Shown: positions 1 through 9,281, counted from the first letter of the stretch. The stretch is 64,000 nucleotides of DNA from Pseudoxanthomonas sp. YR558 (GCF_900116385.1 NZ_FPCI01000001.1:1054001-1118000), one strand, 5' to 3'. Made by a program: numbers and translations. The notes: generated by a model from the letters alone, not told the origin.

Positions 1-172
1 GCTGAAACTGGTCGGCCTGGCCGACAGTGGCGGCCAGGGCAAGGCCATCGTCGCCAGCGGCGAGGTGACGGTGGATGGCGTGGTGGAACTGCGCAAGACC
101 GCGAAGATCCGCGCTGGCCAGGTCGTCCGCGTCGGCGATGCCGAGATCCGGGTGGTGGGGGTCGAGGGCTAG
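1..172 (+). CDS. S4-domain RNA-binding protein (YbcJ-like), 3' end only
   Basis: Partial gene running in from the left edge and stopping at TAG 170-172. The visible 56 residues read as a small S4-type RNA-binding fold: a Lys-Leu-Val-Gly-Leu-Ala helix, then GGQGKAIVASGEVTVDG, then the R-K-T-A-K-I-R-A-G-Q strand-turn typical of YbcJ and other short S4 proteins. Such proteins bind structured RNA, probably ribosomal. The start lies outside the window. The family is a good match, but a longer protein with a C-terminal S4 domain cannot be excluded. Confidence 0.75.
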   Translation, partial: LKLVGLADSGGQGKAIVASGEVTVDGVVELRKTAKIRAGQVVRVGDAEIRVVGVEG

Positions 173-204
173 GCCCTCCTTCCTGCACGACGGCACGTCG
201 CTCG

Positions 205-465
205 ACTCACACCAAGTCTCGTTCTACTCACACAAAGCCTCAGCGGTGAGCCTTTTTTGGCTGGCGCGTGAGTGAAAAAGCCTCGCTCGACACTCACCAA
301 GCCTCGCTCGACTCACACAAAGCCTCAGCGGTGAGCCTTTTTTGGTCTGGTGAGTGAGCGAAAAAGCCTCGCTCGACGCTCACTAGGCCTCGTTCCCGTC
401 AAACAAAGCCTCGGCGTTGAGCCTTTTCGCCTGGCGCGAGAGTGAAAAAGCCTCAACGCTCCGCC
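205..465. repeat. Cluster of three degenerate ~85-bp direct repeats
   Basis: The stretch between the S4 gene and the next gene has no convincing coding sequence. It holds three tandem units starting near 226, 311 and 397 (period 85-86 bp) and a partial unit before them. Each unit carries the core ACAAAGCCTC(A/G)GCG(G/T)TGAGCC, then a T-run, then GTGAGTG or GAGAGTG, then AAAAAGCCTC. Units 1 and 2 are nearly identical; unit 3 has diverged. Short inverted pieces (GTGAGTG with CACTCAC) could form small stems. The array ends about 15 bp before the stop of the minus-strand gene. Function unknown. Confidence 0.8.
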
Positions 466-482
466 CCGCGGGCGGACGCCAC

Positions 483-1625
483 TCAGTGTGCGGTGCCCGC
501 CTCGGGCTGCGCGGTACCGGCCGCATCCTCGGGCGCGGCTTCCACGTCGGCCAGGCGGTCGAATTCGGACAGCGGGCTGTCGGCCGGGCACTTCGCATCC
601 GGGAACTGGAAACGTCCGCGCAGTTCGAGGCCGCAGGCCTGCATCTCGTCCAGGCCGGCACCGGCGGTCTTGCACTCGGTGTCGAAGCTGCGCATGAAGG
701 CATCGCGCCGGTTGACGAAATCGGCGCCGCAGCGACGCATCAGTTGCAGGCGATCCAGGTCGTCCTGGGCCGCGTTGGTGCCGTCCAGGCCGTATTCCTG
801 CAGCTCGTCCTTGCTCAGCAGGCGCAACCGGCGGTTGGGCACGGTCATCATCAGGTCGGCCACGGCCACCGCAACGCCGTTGCGCGACAGGTAATCCTTC
901 ACCCGGTCGTAAACGCCGCGGAGTTCCTCGTTGAGCTCGCTGCGGGTGGTGGCGGTGGAGCTCATGCGGATGATCCGGTGCACGCCGACCTTGCCGGAGA
1001 TCATCCGGTTGTCGCCCGCACCCAGCACGAACACGCAGGCGCTATGGCAGACCGAACCCTCGCGCACCCAGATCGTCCAGCCGCTGGCACCGATCGCATC
1101 GCCCGCGCGGATGGCGTCCTCCACCTGTCCACCGGCCGAATCCAGGTCCAGGATGCGCTTGTGGATGCCCATGCGGTCGGCGATGTCGGCCACGCGCTGG
1201 ACCAGGTCGGTGAAGTCGGCCGCGATCTTGCCCTGGTAGCGCAAGCGCAACACGCCGCCCTTCTGGCATGGCGACAAGGCATCGACCACGCTGAAGAACG
1301 CCAGCGATTCCAGCGGTACGCCGTCGCCGTCTTCGGTGGTGTAGTCGGCCTGGCAGCTGACATGCGCCGTGCCCGAGGCCACCTTGGCCGTCGGCCATTC
1401 CGTCGGCAATGCACTTTCGGATTTGGGCGCCCCGATCACCACGGGGTCGGTGGACACCGCGCCGTCGCCGCGCTCGGCCTGCTGCGCGGGCGTGTCCTTC
1501 GGCGGCTCGACCGGCGCCTGCGCCAGTGCGTCGGGCGCCACGTCAGGCGCATCCATGCGGCAGCCCGCCAACGGGAGCATGGCCAGCAGCAGGAGTAACG
1601 TCAGGGGGAAAAGGCGGGACAGCAT
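483..1625 (-). CDS. Lipoprotein with ClpP/crotonase-like periplasmic domain (COG3904 type)
   Basis: A 380-residue protein. I start it at the ATG giving MLSRLFPL, because this puts a clean lipoprotein signal first: hydrophobic residues 5-20 and lipobox L-A-G-C with lipid Cys22. A Pro/Ala-rich linker follows to about residue 75. The C-terminal part resembles the ClpP/SppA-like family: LDLDSAGGQ (160-168, oxyanion-hole Gly pair), a likely nucleophile Ser195 in S-V-C-H-S-A-C, and His216 in VGVHR. It probably acts at the envelope, but whether it is a protease is not shown. The next gene upstream on this strand lies 117 bp away. Confidence 0.72.
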   Translation of the reverse strand: MLSRLFPLTLLLLLAMLPLAGCRMDAPDVAPDALAQAPVEPPKDTPAQQAERGDGAVSTDPVVIGAPKSESALPTEWPTAKVASGTAHVSCQADYTTEDGDGVPLESLAFFSVVDALSPCQKGGVLRLRYQGKIAADFTDLVQRVADIADRMGIHKRILDLDSAGGQVEDAIRAGDAIGASGWTIWVREGSVCHSACVFVLGAGDNRMISGKVGVHRIIRMSSTATTRSELNEELRGVYDRVKDYLSRNGVAVAVADLMMTVPNRRLRLLSKDELQEYGLDGTNAAQDDLDRLQLMRRCGADFVNRRDAFMRSFDTECKTAGAGLDEMQACGLELRGRFQFPDAKCPADSPLSEFDRLADVEAAPEDAAGTAQPEAGTAH

Positions 1626-1742
1626 CCGGTCGTTCGCACAACGCCCGCGTGCATGCACGCGGGCCTGATGGGGGTTCGCCCCTAGTCTAGTGTGAATCGG
1701 ATGCGCCAGCCCTGCCCTGCGATGAACCCGCGCCGCGCACGG

Positions 1743-2132
1743 TCACAGCAACGCCCACAGCACCTGCAGCAGGCCCCACAGCGAGACCGCCCACACCACG
1801 GTGCGCAGGTACGGCACGCCGAAGGCATACAGCGGCACGTACACCAGGCGCGCCCAGAAGTAGCACTGCGCACCCAGTGCCGTGGTGGCGTCGCCGCGCT
1901 CCAGCGCAACGACCGCAAGCACAGCGGCGGCGAAGAACGGAAAGGTTTCCAGGAAATTGCGCAGCGCGCGGTCCACCCGCGCCGCCGCACCGGTCAGTGG
2001 CGGCAGCACCGCATCGCGCGCGCCGACATTCCACTTCAGGCCGCGCTGGTGCGTGGTCAGCGTCGCGCCCAGCAGTACGTGCACCAGGCCCAGGGCGACG
2101 GACCAGGCCAGCATCTTCAGTTCGATCGGCAT
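1743..2132 (-). CDS. MAPEG-family membrane protein
   Basis: 129 residues with about four hydrophobic segments (5-25, 60-80, 88-108, 112-129). The pattern fits the MAPEG fold: a first helix ending in a basic T-H-Q-R-G loop, the conserved R-x-x-R-A-x-x-N-F-x-E-T-F-P-F core (about 50-70), and a terminal pair of helices with F-W-A-R-L-V-Y-x-P-x-Y. Eukaryotic relatives are glutathione-dependent membrane enzymes; bacterial members are mostly of unknown role. The start giving MPIELKM was chosen because the upstream extension is low in hydrophobicity and rich in Arg/Pro. Confidence 0.8.
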   Translation of the reverse strand: MPIELKMLAWSVALGLVHVLLGATLTTHQRGLKWNVGARDAVLPPLTGAAARVDRALRNFLETFPFFAAAVLAVVALERGDATTALGAQCYFWARLVYVPLYAFGVPYLRTVVWAVSLWGLLQVLWALL

Positions 2133-2303
2133 TGCGGACGCTCCGGTGAAAGGTCCGCGGACTATAGGGCCTGCCAGCGCGCGACGCCGCAATCCCGCAT
2201 CGGTGCGATGACCGAGCGGGCATCTGCGCACGCCGGTGCAATCGGCGCGCAAACCGGGATGGGAAGGTGATGGCATCGCCACCCTCACCCCGGATTACCT
2301 CCC

Positions 2304-3305
2304 ATGCCGGACACTCCCCACGACATCGACCTGCAACGACGGCAGCTGATGCTCGCCGGCACCGTCCTTGCGGGCGCCACCCTGCTGCCACTGGCGGCCT
2401 GCAGCCGCAACGACGCGCCGGCATCGACCGCATCGCCGCTTCCTCCCCCTTCCCCCACCCTCGAGAGAACCGCCATGGGCCTGTTCACCACCAAAGACGA
2501 CGTGCAGATCTACTTCAAGGACTGGGGCCCGAAAGACGGCCCGGTCGTGACGCTCAGCCACGGCTGGCCGTTGAATGCGGACAGTTGGGAATCGCAGGCC
2601 TACCACTTGGCGGCGAACGGCTTCCGCGTGATCGCGCACGACCGCCGCGGTCACGGGCGCTCCAGCCAGCCGTGGGATGGCAACGACATGGATCATTACG
2701 CCGACGACCTGGCGCAGCTGATCGAACACCTGGACCTCAAGGACATCACGATGTTCGGCTTCTCCACCGGCGGTGGCGAAGTGGCACGCTACATCGGCCG
2801 CCATGGCACCCAACGCGTGAAGAAGGCCGGCCTGGTGTCCGCGGTGCCGCCGCTGATGCTGAAGACCGAGGCCAATCCGGGGGGCCTGCCGATCGACGTG
2901 TTCGACGGCATCCGCGCCGGCCTGCTGGCCAACCGTTCGCAGCTGTTCAAGGACATTCCGAGCGGTCCGTTCTTCGGCTACAACCGTCCGGGTGCGAAGC
3001 CCTCGCAGGGCGTGATCGATGCGTGGTGGCTGCAAGGCATGATGGGCGGGCACAAGAACACGTACGACAGCATCAAGGCGTTCTCGGAAACCGATTTCAC
3101 CGAGGACCTGAAGAAGTTCGACGTGCCGACCATCATCATCCACGGCGACGACGACCAGATCGTGCCGATCGATGCCGCTGCGCGCGCCTCGGCCAAGCTG
3201 GTGAAGAACAGCCAGCTGGTGATCTATCCCGGCGCGCCACACGGCATCACCGACACGCACAAGGACAAGCTCAACGCCGACATGCTGGCGTTCGCCAAGA
3301 GCTGA
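2304..3305 (+). CDS. Alpha/beta hydrolase, chloroperoxidase/arylesterase family, with Tat-lipoprotein signal
   Basis: 333 residues. The first 57 form an exported N-terminus: twin arginines 12-13 in R-R-Q-L-M-L, a hydrophobic stretch and a lipobox L-A-A-C with Cys33. The catalytic domain starts at about residue 58 and matches cofactor-free haloperoxidases and arylesterases. It has HGWP (oxyanion region, 86-89), D-R-R-G-H-G-R-S (113-120), nucleophile Ser154 in G-F-S-T-G, acid Asp284 in GDDDQIVP and His313 in APHG. The usual family length is about 275, so the signal is an addition. An internal ATG at 2475 would give a cytoplasmic form. Probable substrates are esters; physiological role unknown. 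Confidence 0.82.
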   Translation: MPDTPHDIDLQRRQLMLAGTVLAGATLLPLAACSRNDAPASTASPLPPPSPTLERTAMGLFTTKDDVQIYFKDWGPKDGPVVTLSHGWPLNADSWESQAYHLAANGFRVIAHDRRGHGRSSQPWDGNDMDHYADDLAQLIEHLDLKDITMFGFSTGGGEVARYIGRHGTQRVKKAGLVSAVPPLMLKTEANPGGLPIDVFDGIRAGLLANRSQLFKDIPSGPFFGYNRPGAKPSQGVIDAWWLQGMMGGHKNTYDSIKAFSETDFTEDLKKFDVPTIIIHGDDDQIVPIDAAARASAKLVKNSQLVIYPGAPHGITDTHKDKLNADMLAFAKS

Positions 3306-3316
3306 TCGCCGCACCG

Positions 3317-3345
3317 ACCGGCGCGCGTGATCGCGCGCCGGTTCT
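3317..3345 (+). terminator. Strong GC hairpin after the hydrolase gene
   Basis: Perfect 11-bp inverted repeat, ACCGGCGCGCG (3317-3327) and CGCGCGCCGGT (3332-3342), with a TGAT loop, starting 12 bp after the hydrolase stop. The T-run is poor (TTCTGCC), so it may only weaken transcription or protect the mRNA end. Confidence 0.45.
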
Positions 3346-3441
3346 GCCTGCCCCGTTCACCCATTGCACGGGCCGCGCTTGCGGCCCGGCGGCGATTTCG
3401 GTATCACGGTCCCCGGGGCGTCGGCCCCGCAGGGGAAGGCA

Positions 3442-6400
3442 TTGGCAATACACCAGGACCTATGGCGGCCCATGCAATGGGCACAGCGCTTTGCGGCTGC
3501 GTTGGCCTGGGCGATGGCGGCCGGGTTCACGTTGATGAACATGGGTAGCGGCCATTTCGTCGACGACAGCGTGCCGGTGGTCGGCGTCCTCGTGGCCATC
3601 GCCACCTGGCGCAGTGAGGAACGCAAGGTGCGCGGCGCGGTGGTGGGCCTGCTGACCGTGCTGTTCCTGGTGCATGTATGGCAGTTCCATGCGCTGGGCA
3701 CCTGCCTGGTGCTGGCCGCGACGACGATCATCGTGTGGGCGCGCCTGTGGCGCACCTATTGGGCCGAGTTCGTCATGCGCGTGTTCGCTGCCGCGCTGCT
3801 GCTGCTCGCCGTGCAACCGGTGCTGGGCGCATTGCAGCCCGGTGGCGCACCCGCCGAGATCGGTTGGTCGCTGGCGCTGTCGGCGCTGGCGATGTTCCTG
3901 TTGGTCTACACGCCCTCGTTGCGCGCGGGACGGACCCTCGACACCAGCACCGAACTGGTCGCCTTCGTCCTCGCTTTCAGCGTGGTGGCGCTGGTCGGCT
4001 GGCACGCGCCCGGCAGCCTGGTCGGCCGCATGGGCGTGAGTTACCTGCCGATGCGCCCGATCTCGACGCTGACGCTGGCCCTGCTCGCACTGGCCCTGCT
4101 GCTGCGCCAGCGCGACCAGGAGCGCGCGGCGTGGACGCTGATGGGCCTGGTCGCCCTGCCACTGCTGCTCACCCTGCTGCAGACGATCGGCGGCGTCACC
4201 ACGCCGTTGAACGCGATGCTGCACGGCATCGGCTGGTTGCCGCGCGCGACCACGCCGCTGATCGGCGGCTACACCGACTACGGCGTGCTGACCACGTGGA
4301 TCGCGGTGGCGCTGCTGCCGCAGGCATTGCAGCGTTGGGAGAACGCGCGTTGGGGCATCGTCCGCGGTCTCGGCATCGCGATGGCGTCGGTGGCGGGCAT
4401 GGCGGCGCTGGGCCTGCTGATGCAGCTGCCTTACCACCGCGAAGGCATGTCGATGTACCAGATCTCCCTCACCGCGACCGCGCAGCTGGGCGCGATGGGG
4501 CTGGCGCTGGCGGTGGCCGGGGAAAACTCGTTGCGCGAGCGCTTGTTCGGCGTGCTGCCGATGGCCGCCGCGCTGGCGCTGGGCGGCATGTTCTGGCTGG
4601 CCGCCACGGCCGACCGCGACGCGATGGCGCGCCGGGTGATGGAGACGCAGACGGCAAGCGCGTCGGCGACGTTCCAGCGCGGCGTCGAATTGCGCCGCAG
4701 CGCATTGCGGCAGTTGTCGTCCTCGCTGGTGGCCGCGCGTCCGGAGACGGCAGAGGACCTGTTCAACCGCCATGTCGCCGACATGGTGAAAGCCTATGCC
4801 GCCTTCCGCGTGGTGCGCAGCGTCGGCGACGCGGGCGAATTCCGTTGGGTGGAACCGGGCTTCGATGCGCCTGCGGCGCCCTCGCCTCCGCTGCCCGTCG
4901 CCGACGAAGGCCACCTGTTGCCGGTGCCTGGCGGCTGGTGGCTGACCGTCGACAGCGGCGATCGCCGCACGCAGGCCTTCATCGCGCTCGACGACTTCGT
5001 GCGCACGCTCAACAAGGCGGTGTTTTCCGACCGGCCCGTGCGGGCCACCGCCGACGGCATGCAGACCGTCGAGCAGGGCGACCCGATGGGCGATCCGCTG
5101 TCGGTGCAGCAGGTGTCGCTGCCGGGCCACGTCGTGGAACTGTCGCTGTGGGCACCGCCTGCGCTGACCTCGTTCGCGCTGCCGCGGGCGCTCGTCGTGG
5201 GCGGCCTGAGCAGCGGCCTGCTGATCGCGTTCGTGCTGTTCCTGCTGGACCTGTCGCGGCGCCGCTCCACCGAGGCGGCGGAAACCGCGCGCTCCTTGCT
5301 GACCGAGACCGAACGCCGCCTCGACGTGCAGCGACGACTCAACGATGCCGCCGCGATGGACAGCGCCACCGGCCTGCCGCGCTTCTCCGCGCAGGCCACG
5401 CTGATCAGCGAGCAGATCGCCACGCCGACGCCTTCGGGGCACGGGCTGGCGATCGTCGACCTGGATGGCTTCGGCATGGTCAACGATTCGTTCGGCCATG
5501 ACGGGGGCGACGAAGTGCTGCGCCGCATGGGTCAGCGCATCTCCGGTGCCGTCGCCGAGCAGGGACGGGTGTACCGCTACGGCGGCGAGGGGTTCCTCGT
5601 GCATTTCGCCGACACCGACATCGACCAACTCAATCATTGGGCAGAAGAGATCCGTCGCGCGGTCGGCCAGCCGATCGCGCTGTATTCCACGCATCCCTCG
5701 TTCACCGTCACTGCGAGCATCGGCCTGGCGCACGCGCCGGAACACGGCATCGACCTGCAGGGCCTGCTGCGCAGTGCGGACGATGCGCGCCACCTGGCCA
5801 AGCGCGCCGGCCGCAACCAGGTGCGCCTGCCTTCGACCGGTGCGCTGCAGGAAGCCAACGACCGCCTCAGCCGCGTCACCGCGCTACGCGAAGCGGTCGC
5901 GCGCGGCCAGCTGCGACTGGCGTACCAACCCGTCGTCGATGGCGACACGTTGCAATTGAACGGGTTCGAAGCGCTGGCGCGCTGGCGGCACCCCGCCTGG
6001 GGCGAAGTGCCGCCATCGGTCTTCATTCCGCTGGCCGAAAGTGCAGGCCTGATGGAAGACATCGGCCATTTCGTGCTGGAACAGGCCTGCCAGCAGTTGG
6101 CGCGCTGGCGCGCGATGGGTCTGCGCACGCTGGGCATGGCGGTGAACCTCTCGCCCAGCCAGCTGGGTCAACCGACCCTTGCCCCGTGGATCGCCGATTG
6201 CCTGCAGCGCCACGCGCTGCCGGCGGATGCGCTGACGCTGGAACTCACCGAAAGCGTGCTGGTGGAGGACATGGGTGCCGCGCAGCAGATGCTGCAGGCG
6301 CTGCACGCGCTCGGTGTGCGCCTGGCGCTGGACGATTTCGGCACCGGCTACTCCAGCATGGCCTACCTGCAGCGGTTGCCGCTGGACATCATCAAGATCG

Positions 6401-6645
6401 ATCGCAGCTTCGTCGACGGCATCGCCGCCGAAAGCACCGATCGTGCCATCGCCCGCACGATCCTCGTGCTCGCGCACGAAATGGGGCTGCGCACGATCGC
6501 CGAAGGCGTGGAAACCGCGGAACAGATGAGCGCGCTGCAGCAGATGCGCTGCGATGAAATGCAGGGTTACTTCTTCGGCCGGCCGATGGAAGTCGACGAA
6601 GCCACCACCCTCGCCCGCGGTCAGCTGCGGCAGGCGATGGCCTGA
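3442..6645 (+). CDS. Membrane sensor GGDEF-EAL protein (probable c-di-GMP phosphodiesterase)
   Basis: About 1067 residues. An N-terminal membrane sensor has roughly nine or ten helices (to about residue 390). A probably extracytoplasmic region (about 400-590) and another helix (about 595-615) follow, then GGDEF (about 640-800) and EAL (about 815-1060). The GGDEF signature reads GGEGF at 714-718, so the normally acidic fourth residue is Gly and cyclase activity is doubtful. The EAL domain looks complete: EAL at 843-845, then AVNLSPSQL, LTESVLVED, LDDFGTGYSS, IKIDRSFV and AEGVET. I chose TTG at 3442 because AGGGGAAGG precedes it; ATG at 3472 is the alternative. It probably lowers c-di-GMP in answer to a membrane signal. 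Confidence 0.85.
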   Translation: MAIHQDLWRPMQWAQRFAAALAWAMAAGFTLMNMGSGHFVDDSVPVVGVLVAIATWRSEERKVRGAVVGLLTVLFLVHVWQFHALGTCLVLAATTIIVWARLWRTYWAEFVMRVFAAALLLLAVQPVLGALQPGGAPAEIGWSLALSALAMFLLVYTPSLRAGRTLDTSTELVAFVLAFSVVALVGWHAPGSLVGRMGVSYLPMRPISTLTLALLALALLLRQRDQERAAWTLMGLVALPLLLTLLQTIGGVTTPLNAMLHGIGWLPRATTPLIGGYTDYGVLTTWIAVALLPQALQRWENARWGIVRGLGIAMASVAGMAALGLLMQLPYHREGMSMYQISLTATAQLGAMGLALAVAGENSLRERLFGVLPMAAALALGGMFWLAATADRDAMARRVMETQTASASATFQRGVELRRSALRQLSSSLVAARPETAEDLFNRHVADMVKAYAAFRVVRSVGDAGEFRWVEPGFDAPAAPSPPLPVADEGHLLPVPGGWWLTVDSGDRRTQAFIALDDFVRTLNKAVFSDRPVRATADGMQTVEQGDPMGDPLSVQQVSLPGHVVELSLWAPPALTSFALPRALVVGGLSSGLLIAFVLFLLDLSRRRSTEAAETARSLLTETERRLDVQRRLNDAAAMDSATGLPRFSAQATLISEQIATPTPSGHGLAIVDLDGFGMVNDSFGHDGGDEVLRRMGQRISGAVAEQGRVYRYGGEGFLVHFADTDIDQLNHWAEEIRRAVGQPIALYSTHPSFTVTASIGLAHAPEHGIDLQGLLRSADDARHLAKRAGRNQVRLPSTGALQEANDRLSRVTALREAVARGQLRLAYQPVVDGDTLQLNGFEALARWRHPAWGEVPPSVFIPLAESAGLMEDIGHFVLEQACQQLARWRAMGLRTLGMAVNLSPSQLGQPTLAPWIADCLQRHALPADALTLELTESVLVEDMGAAQQMLQALHALGVRLALDDFGTGYSSMAYLQRLPLDIIKIDRSFVDGIAAESTDRAIARTILVLAHEMGLRTIAEGVETAEQMSALQQMRCDEMQGYFFGRPMEVDEATTLARGQLRQAMA

Positions 6646-6659
6646 GCCGCTGCATCAGG

Positions 6660-7793
6660 TCAGCCGCGCAGCAGCGCCTTCATCGCAGCGGCCTCGCCGC
6701 TATCGGGAAACACGCGCGTCGCGAGCGTCGATGACGCGATACCCAGGTGATCGCCGACCACACCCTTGAACACGCTGCGCAGGTCCGTGGTCGCGCGCAG
6801 GTCGCGTCCCTCGTTGAGTTGCGTGTTCGCCAGCCCCGGCCAGTCGCCGGCAATGCGCCCGCCGGCCACCGCGCCACCGGCGAGCAGCGCCAACGTGCCG
6901 GTGCCATGGTCGGTGCCGCCAGTGCCGTTGACGGCGGCCGTGCGGCCGAATTCGGTTACCACCATCACGACCGTGCGCGCCCACAGCGCGCCGATGCCCT
7001 CATGGAACTGGCGCAGGCCCTGGTCGAGCTCGGCGAGCTTGCGGGCGAGCACCGGGCCCTGCTGGGCATGCGTGTCCCAGCCGGTGTTCTCGACGAAACC
7101 GATGCGCGGGCCCTCGGGCGCGGCCATGAAGCGCGCCGCGGCGGCCATCGCCTGCGGCAGGCGCGCCACGTTGCCACCGGTCTGCATGCCCTGAGCCGCG
7201 ACCGCCTGTTCGAACGGATGCGAGAGGTGCGCGTCGGCGGCGTACAACGACTGCAGGCGCTGCAAGAGGATGGGGTTGACGTCCTCGGGCAACGGTGGCG
7301 ACCACGTGGTCGATTCTGCCGGGCCGCGCAGGATCAGCGGCATCACCGTACTGACCGACAGCGCGCGGGACGACGGCAGTGCGGCGACGCACCGGTTGAG
7401 CCACCCGCTCGCCATCCCACCGCCCGCGGCCGTGCCGCTCTCCAGGTTGTCCTGCGCTTCGAAGTGCGAGCGGAGCCGATAGGGGGGTGCCACCGCCAAC
7501 ACCGGCAACCATTCGCGTTTGGCATACAGAGCGTGACTGAAGGCGAGCGCGGGATGCAGGGCGAAGTTGGCGTCCAGCGGGCGCACGCCTTCCACCTTCA
7601 ATCCACTGCGCAAGCGCGCGAAGGCCGGATCGCCGACGGGCGTGACGACGTGCAGGCCATCGAGGCCGCCGCGCAGCAGCACGACCAGCAGGCGCGTGTC
7701 CTGCGCATCCACCGCGTGCGCCAAGCGCGGCCACAGGCTGAGCGTGGTGGCAGCGCCGCCAGCAGCGAGGAAATGGCGTCGGGTCAGTTTCAT
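6660..7793 (-). CDS. DUF1501 family protein with Tat signal
   Basis: 377 residues. The N-terminus TRRHFLAAG is a textbook Tat signal (Arg5-Arg6), ending near A-H-A at about 26. The body has DUF1501/COG4102 features: LLRGGLDGLHVV near the start, NTGWDTHAQQG in the middle, and VVTEFGRTAAVNGTGGTDHG in the last third. These recall the metal-site regions of the alkaline phosphatase/sulfatase fold. It is the second gene of a pair: its ATG lies 2 bp after the stop of the DUF1800 gene. Such pairs are common in bacteria and both proteins are exported, but their reaction is unknown. Confidence 0.85.
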   Translation of the reverse strand: MKLTRRHFLAAGGAATTLSLWPRLAHAVDAQDTRLLVVLLRGGLDGLHVVTPVGDPAFARLRSGLKVEGVRPLDANFALHPALAFSHALYAKREWLPVLAVAPPYRLRSHFEAQDNLESGTAAGGGMASGWLNRCVAALPSSRALSVSTVMPLILRGPAESTTWSPPLPEDVNPILLQRLQSLYAADAHLSHPFEQAVAAQGMQTGGNVARLPQAMAAAARFMAAPEGPRIGFVENTGWDTHAQQGPVLARKLAELDQGLRQFHEGIGALWARTVVMVVTEFGRTAAVNGTGGTDHGTGTLALLAGGAVAGGRIAGDWPGLANTQLNEGRDLRATTDLRSVFKGVVGDHLGIASSTLATRVFPDSGEAAAMKALLRG

Positions 7794-7795
7794 GC

Positions 7796-9190
7796 TCAGC
7801 TTCTCCACTGGAAGGCGGGACTGGCGAACAGCAGCGCCAATCCTTCGCGCGGCGATTCGGCGCGGCGCAGGGCAAGCGCGGTATCCGCGTCCAGGTGGGG
7901 ACCGAACACCTGCTCGGCCGTGCGCAACGGATCCGGCTCGGCGCCCGTCGCGGTTTCCGCGAGCGTCTGGGCCGCCTGGATGCGTTTCCACACCGCATCG
8001 GCACCACTCCACTCCGCGGCGTCGTCGGCAAAGCCCGCGGGCGAGCGCGGCGTGAAGGGGGGTTGTCCGAGGCGGGCGAGCAACGCGACCAGCGCGCGGG
8101 GCTGATCGCCCGGCATCGTGCCGGTACTGCGCATCGCGGACACAAGATAGTCGTCCGGCGTCTTCAGCTTGCGCGCATCGGCCGCCCAAGCCTCCGGGCT
8201 ATCGATCATCGCGGCATAGACGGCACGCAAGTCGCCGCCGGTGCGCACCCACGCGTCCGCCATGCGATCCACCAGCGTACGCGGCGCCGCATCGTTGACG
8301 AAATGCCGTGCGAGCTTGCCGCAGACGTGCTGCGCCGTGGCCGGATGCACGGCGAGATCGCGCAGGATCGCGCGACCTTGCGCCTCGCCTTCCGCCGTGT
8401 AGCGTCGCCCCAGCACCTGGCGTGCGCCGGCTTCATGGGCGTTGGTGCGGAAGTGGAAGGTCGCCGATGCGCTGCTATCGAGGTCTCGCGGCAACGGCAC
8501 GCTCCAGCCGGTGATCGCACGCGCCAGTTCGCGCACGTCATCCTGCGCATAGCCGCCGTCGACGCCGAGCGTATGCAGTTCCAGGATCTCGCGCGCCAGG
8601 TTCTCGTTGAGTCCTGCACGCGCCGCAGCGCCCGCGTCCATCCGCCGGCGTTGACGCTGCGCCAGGCGCGACTGCTCGCCCACCGAACGCACGTTGTCGA
8701 GATAGCGCAGCATCGCCGGGTGTCGTTCCACCGCGAGCAGCAGGTCGGCGAAGTCGCCGGCCACATGCGGACGGATTGCTTCGCGTTCCATCGGTGCGGC
8801 GTAAAGCGCCGCCGTGCGCTTGTCCGCGGAGACGGCGAAGTGATTGGACCAGAACCGCACGAGCCGCTCGATGAAATCCTGCTCGGTGCCCACCGCCTGG
8901 CGATAACGCCAGCCGAGCTCCTGCAGCTGCAATCGACCGAAACGCGCACGGAACCCCATCACCGCGTCGTCGTTGCCGTTGCCGTTCCGCGCCGCACGCC
9001 GCTCGCGCAGATAGTCGTACTCCTGCCGCAGGAAGTCCGCACTCGTCGGCAGTGCCACACGCGGCGTGGCCATCGGCGATGCGAGTTGCGCATGCAGCCA
9101 TCCGCGCGGATCGTCGAGCCGCGTCAAGGTGTCGGGACGGGCACCCAGGCCGAAGCGGTTGGCGGCGCTGATGGTTTCGCGTCGGATCAT
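7796..9190 (-). CDS. DUF1800 family protein
   Basis: 464 residues. The start giving MIRRETISAANRFGLGARP is the usual DUF1800 N-terminus (AANRFGLG). Family features that follow are RFWSNHFAVSADK (about 125-137), then N-E-N-L-A-R-E-I-L-E-L-H-T-L-G-V (about 210-225) and R-E-L-A-R-A-I-T-G-W. There is no clear signal peptide. It is first in an operon with the DUF1501 gene (2-bp gap). The two families nearly always occur together, which argues for a joint envelope function, but no biochemical role is established to my knowledge. Confidence 0.85.
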   Translation of the reverse strand: MIRRETISAANRFGLGARPDTLTRLDDPRGWLHAQLASPMATPRVALPTSADFLRQEYDYLRERRAARNGNGNDDAVMGFRARFGRLQLQELGWRYRQAVGTEQDFIERLVRFWSNHFAVSADKRTAALYAAPMEREAIRPHVAGDFADLLLAVERHPAMLRYLDNVRSVGEQSRLAQRQRRRMDAGAAARAGLNENLAREILELHTLGVDGGYAQDDVRELARAITGWSVPLPRDLDSSASATFHFRTNAHEAGARQVLGRRYTAEGEAQGRAILRDLAVHPATAQHVCGKLARHFVNDAAPRTLVDRMADAWVRTGGDLRAVYAAMIDSPEAWAADARKLKTPDDYLVSAMRSTGTMPGDQPRALVALLARLGQPPFTPRSPAGFADDAAEWSGADAVWKRIQAAQTLAETATGAEPDPLRTAEQVFGPHLDADTALALRRAESPREGLALLFASPAFQWRS

Positions 9191-9281
9191 CGCAGGTTCC
9201 CGTGGAGCGATACGACATCCAACGCGTGGCATGCATGCGCGTTGACACGCGCGTGGCGTTGTCAGCGATGTGGACGCGGCT

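Noticed and set aside
190..470. The 85-bp repeats as a CRISPR array.
   Set aside because: Only three units, with no constant repeat/unique spacer alternation; the whole unit repeats, and no cas genes are present.
2295..3314. A minus-strand open frame opposite the alpha/beta hydrolase.
   Set aside because: The plus strand has the full catalytic triad and signal; the minus product has no recognisable feature.
3460..5793. A long open frame of 777 codons on the minus strand inside the GGDEF-EAL gene.
   Set aside because: Its translation is rich in Arg, Gln and His without domains, a typical antisense shadow of a GC-rich gene; the plus-strand product has clear domains.
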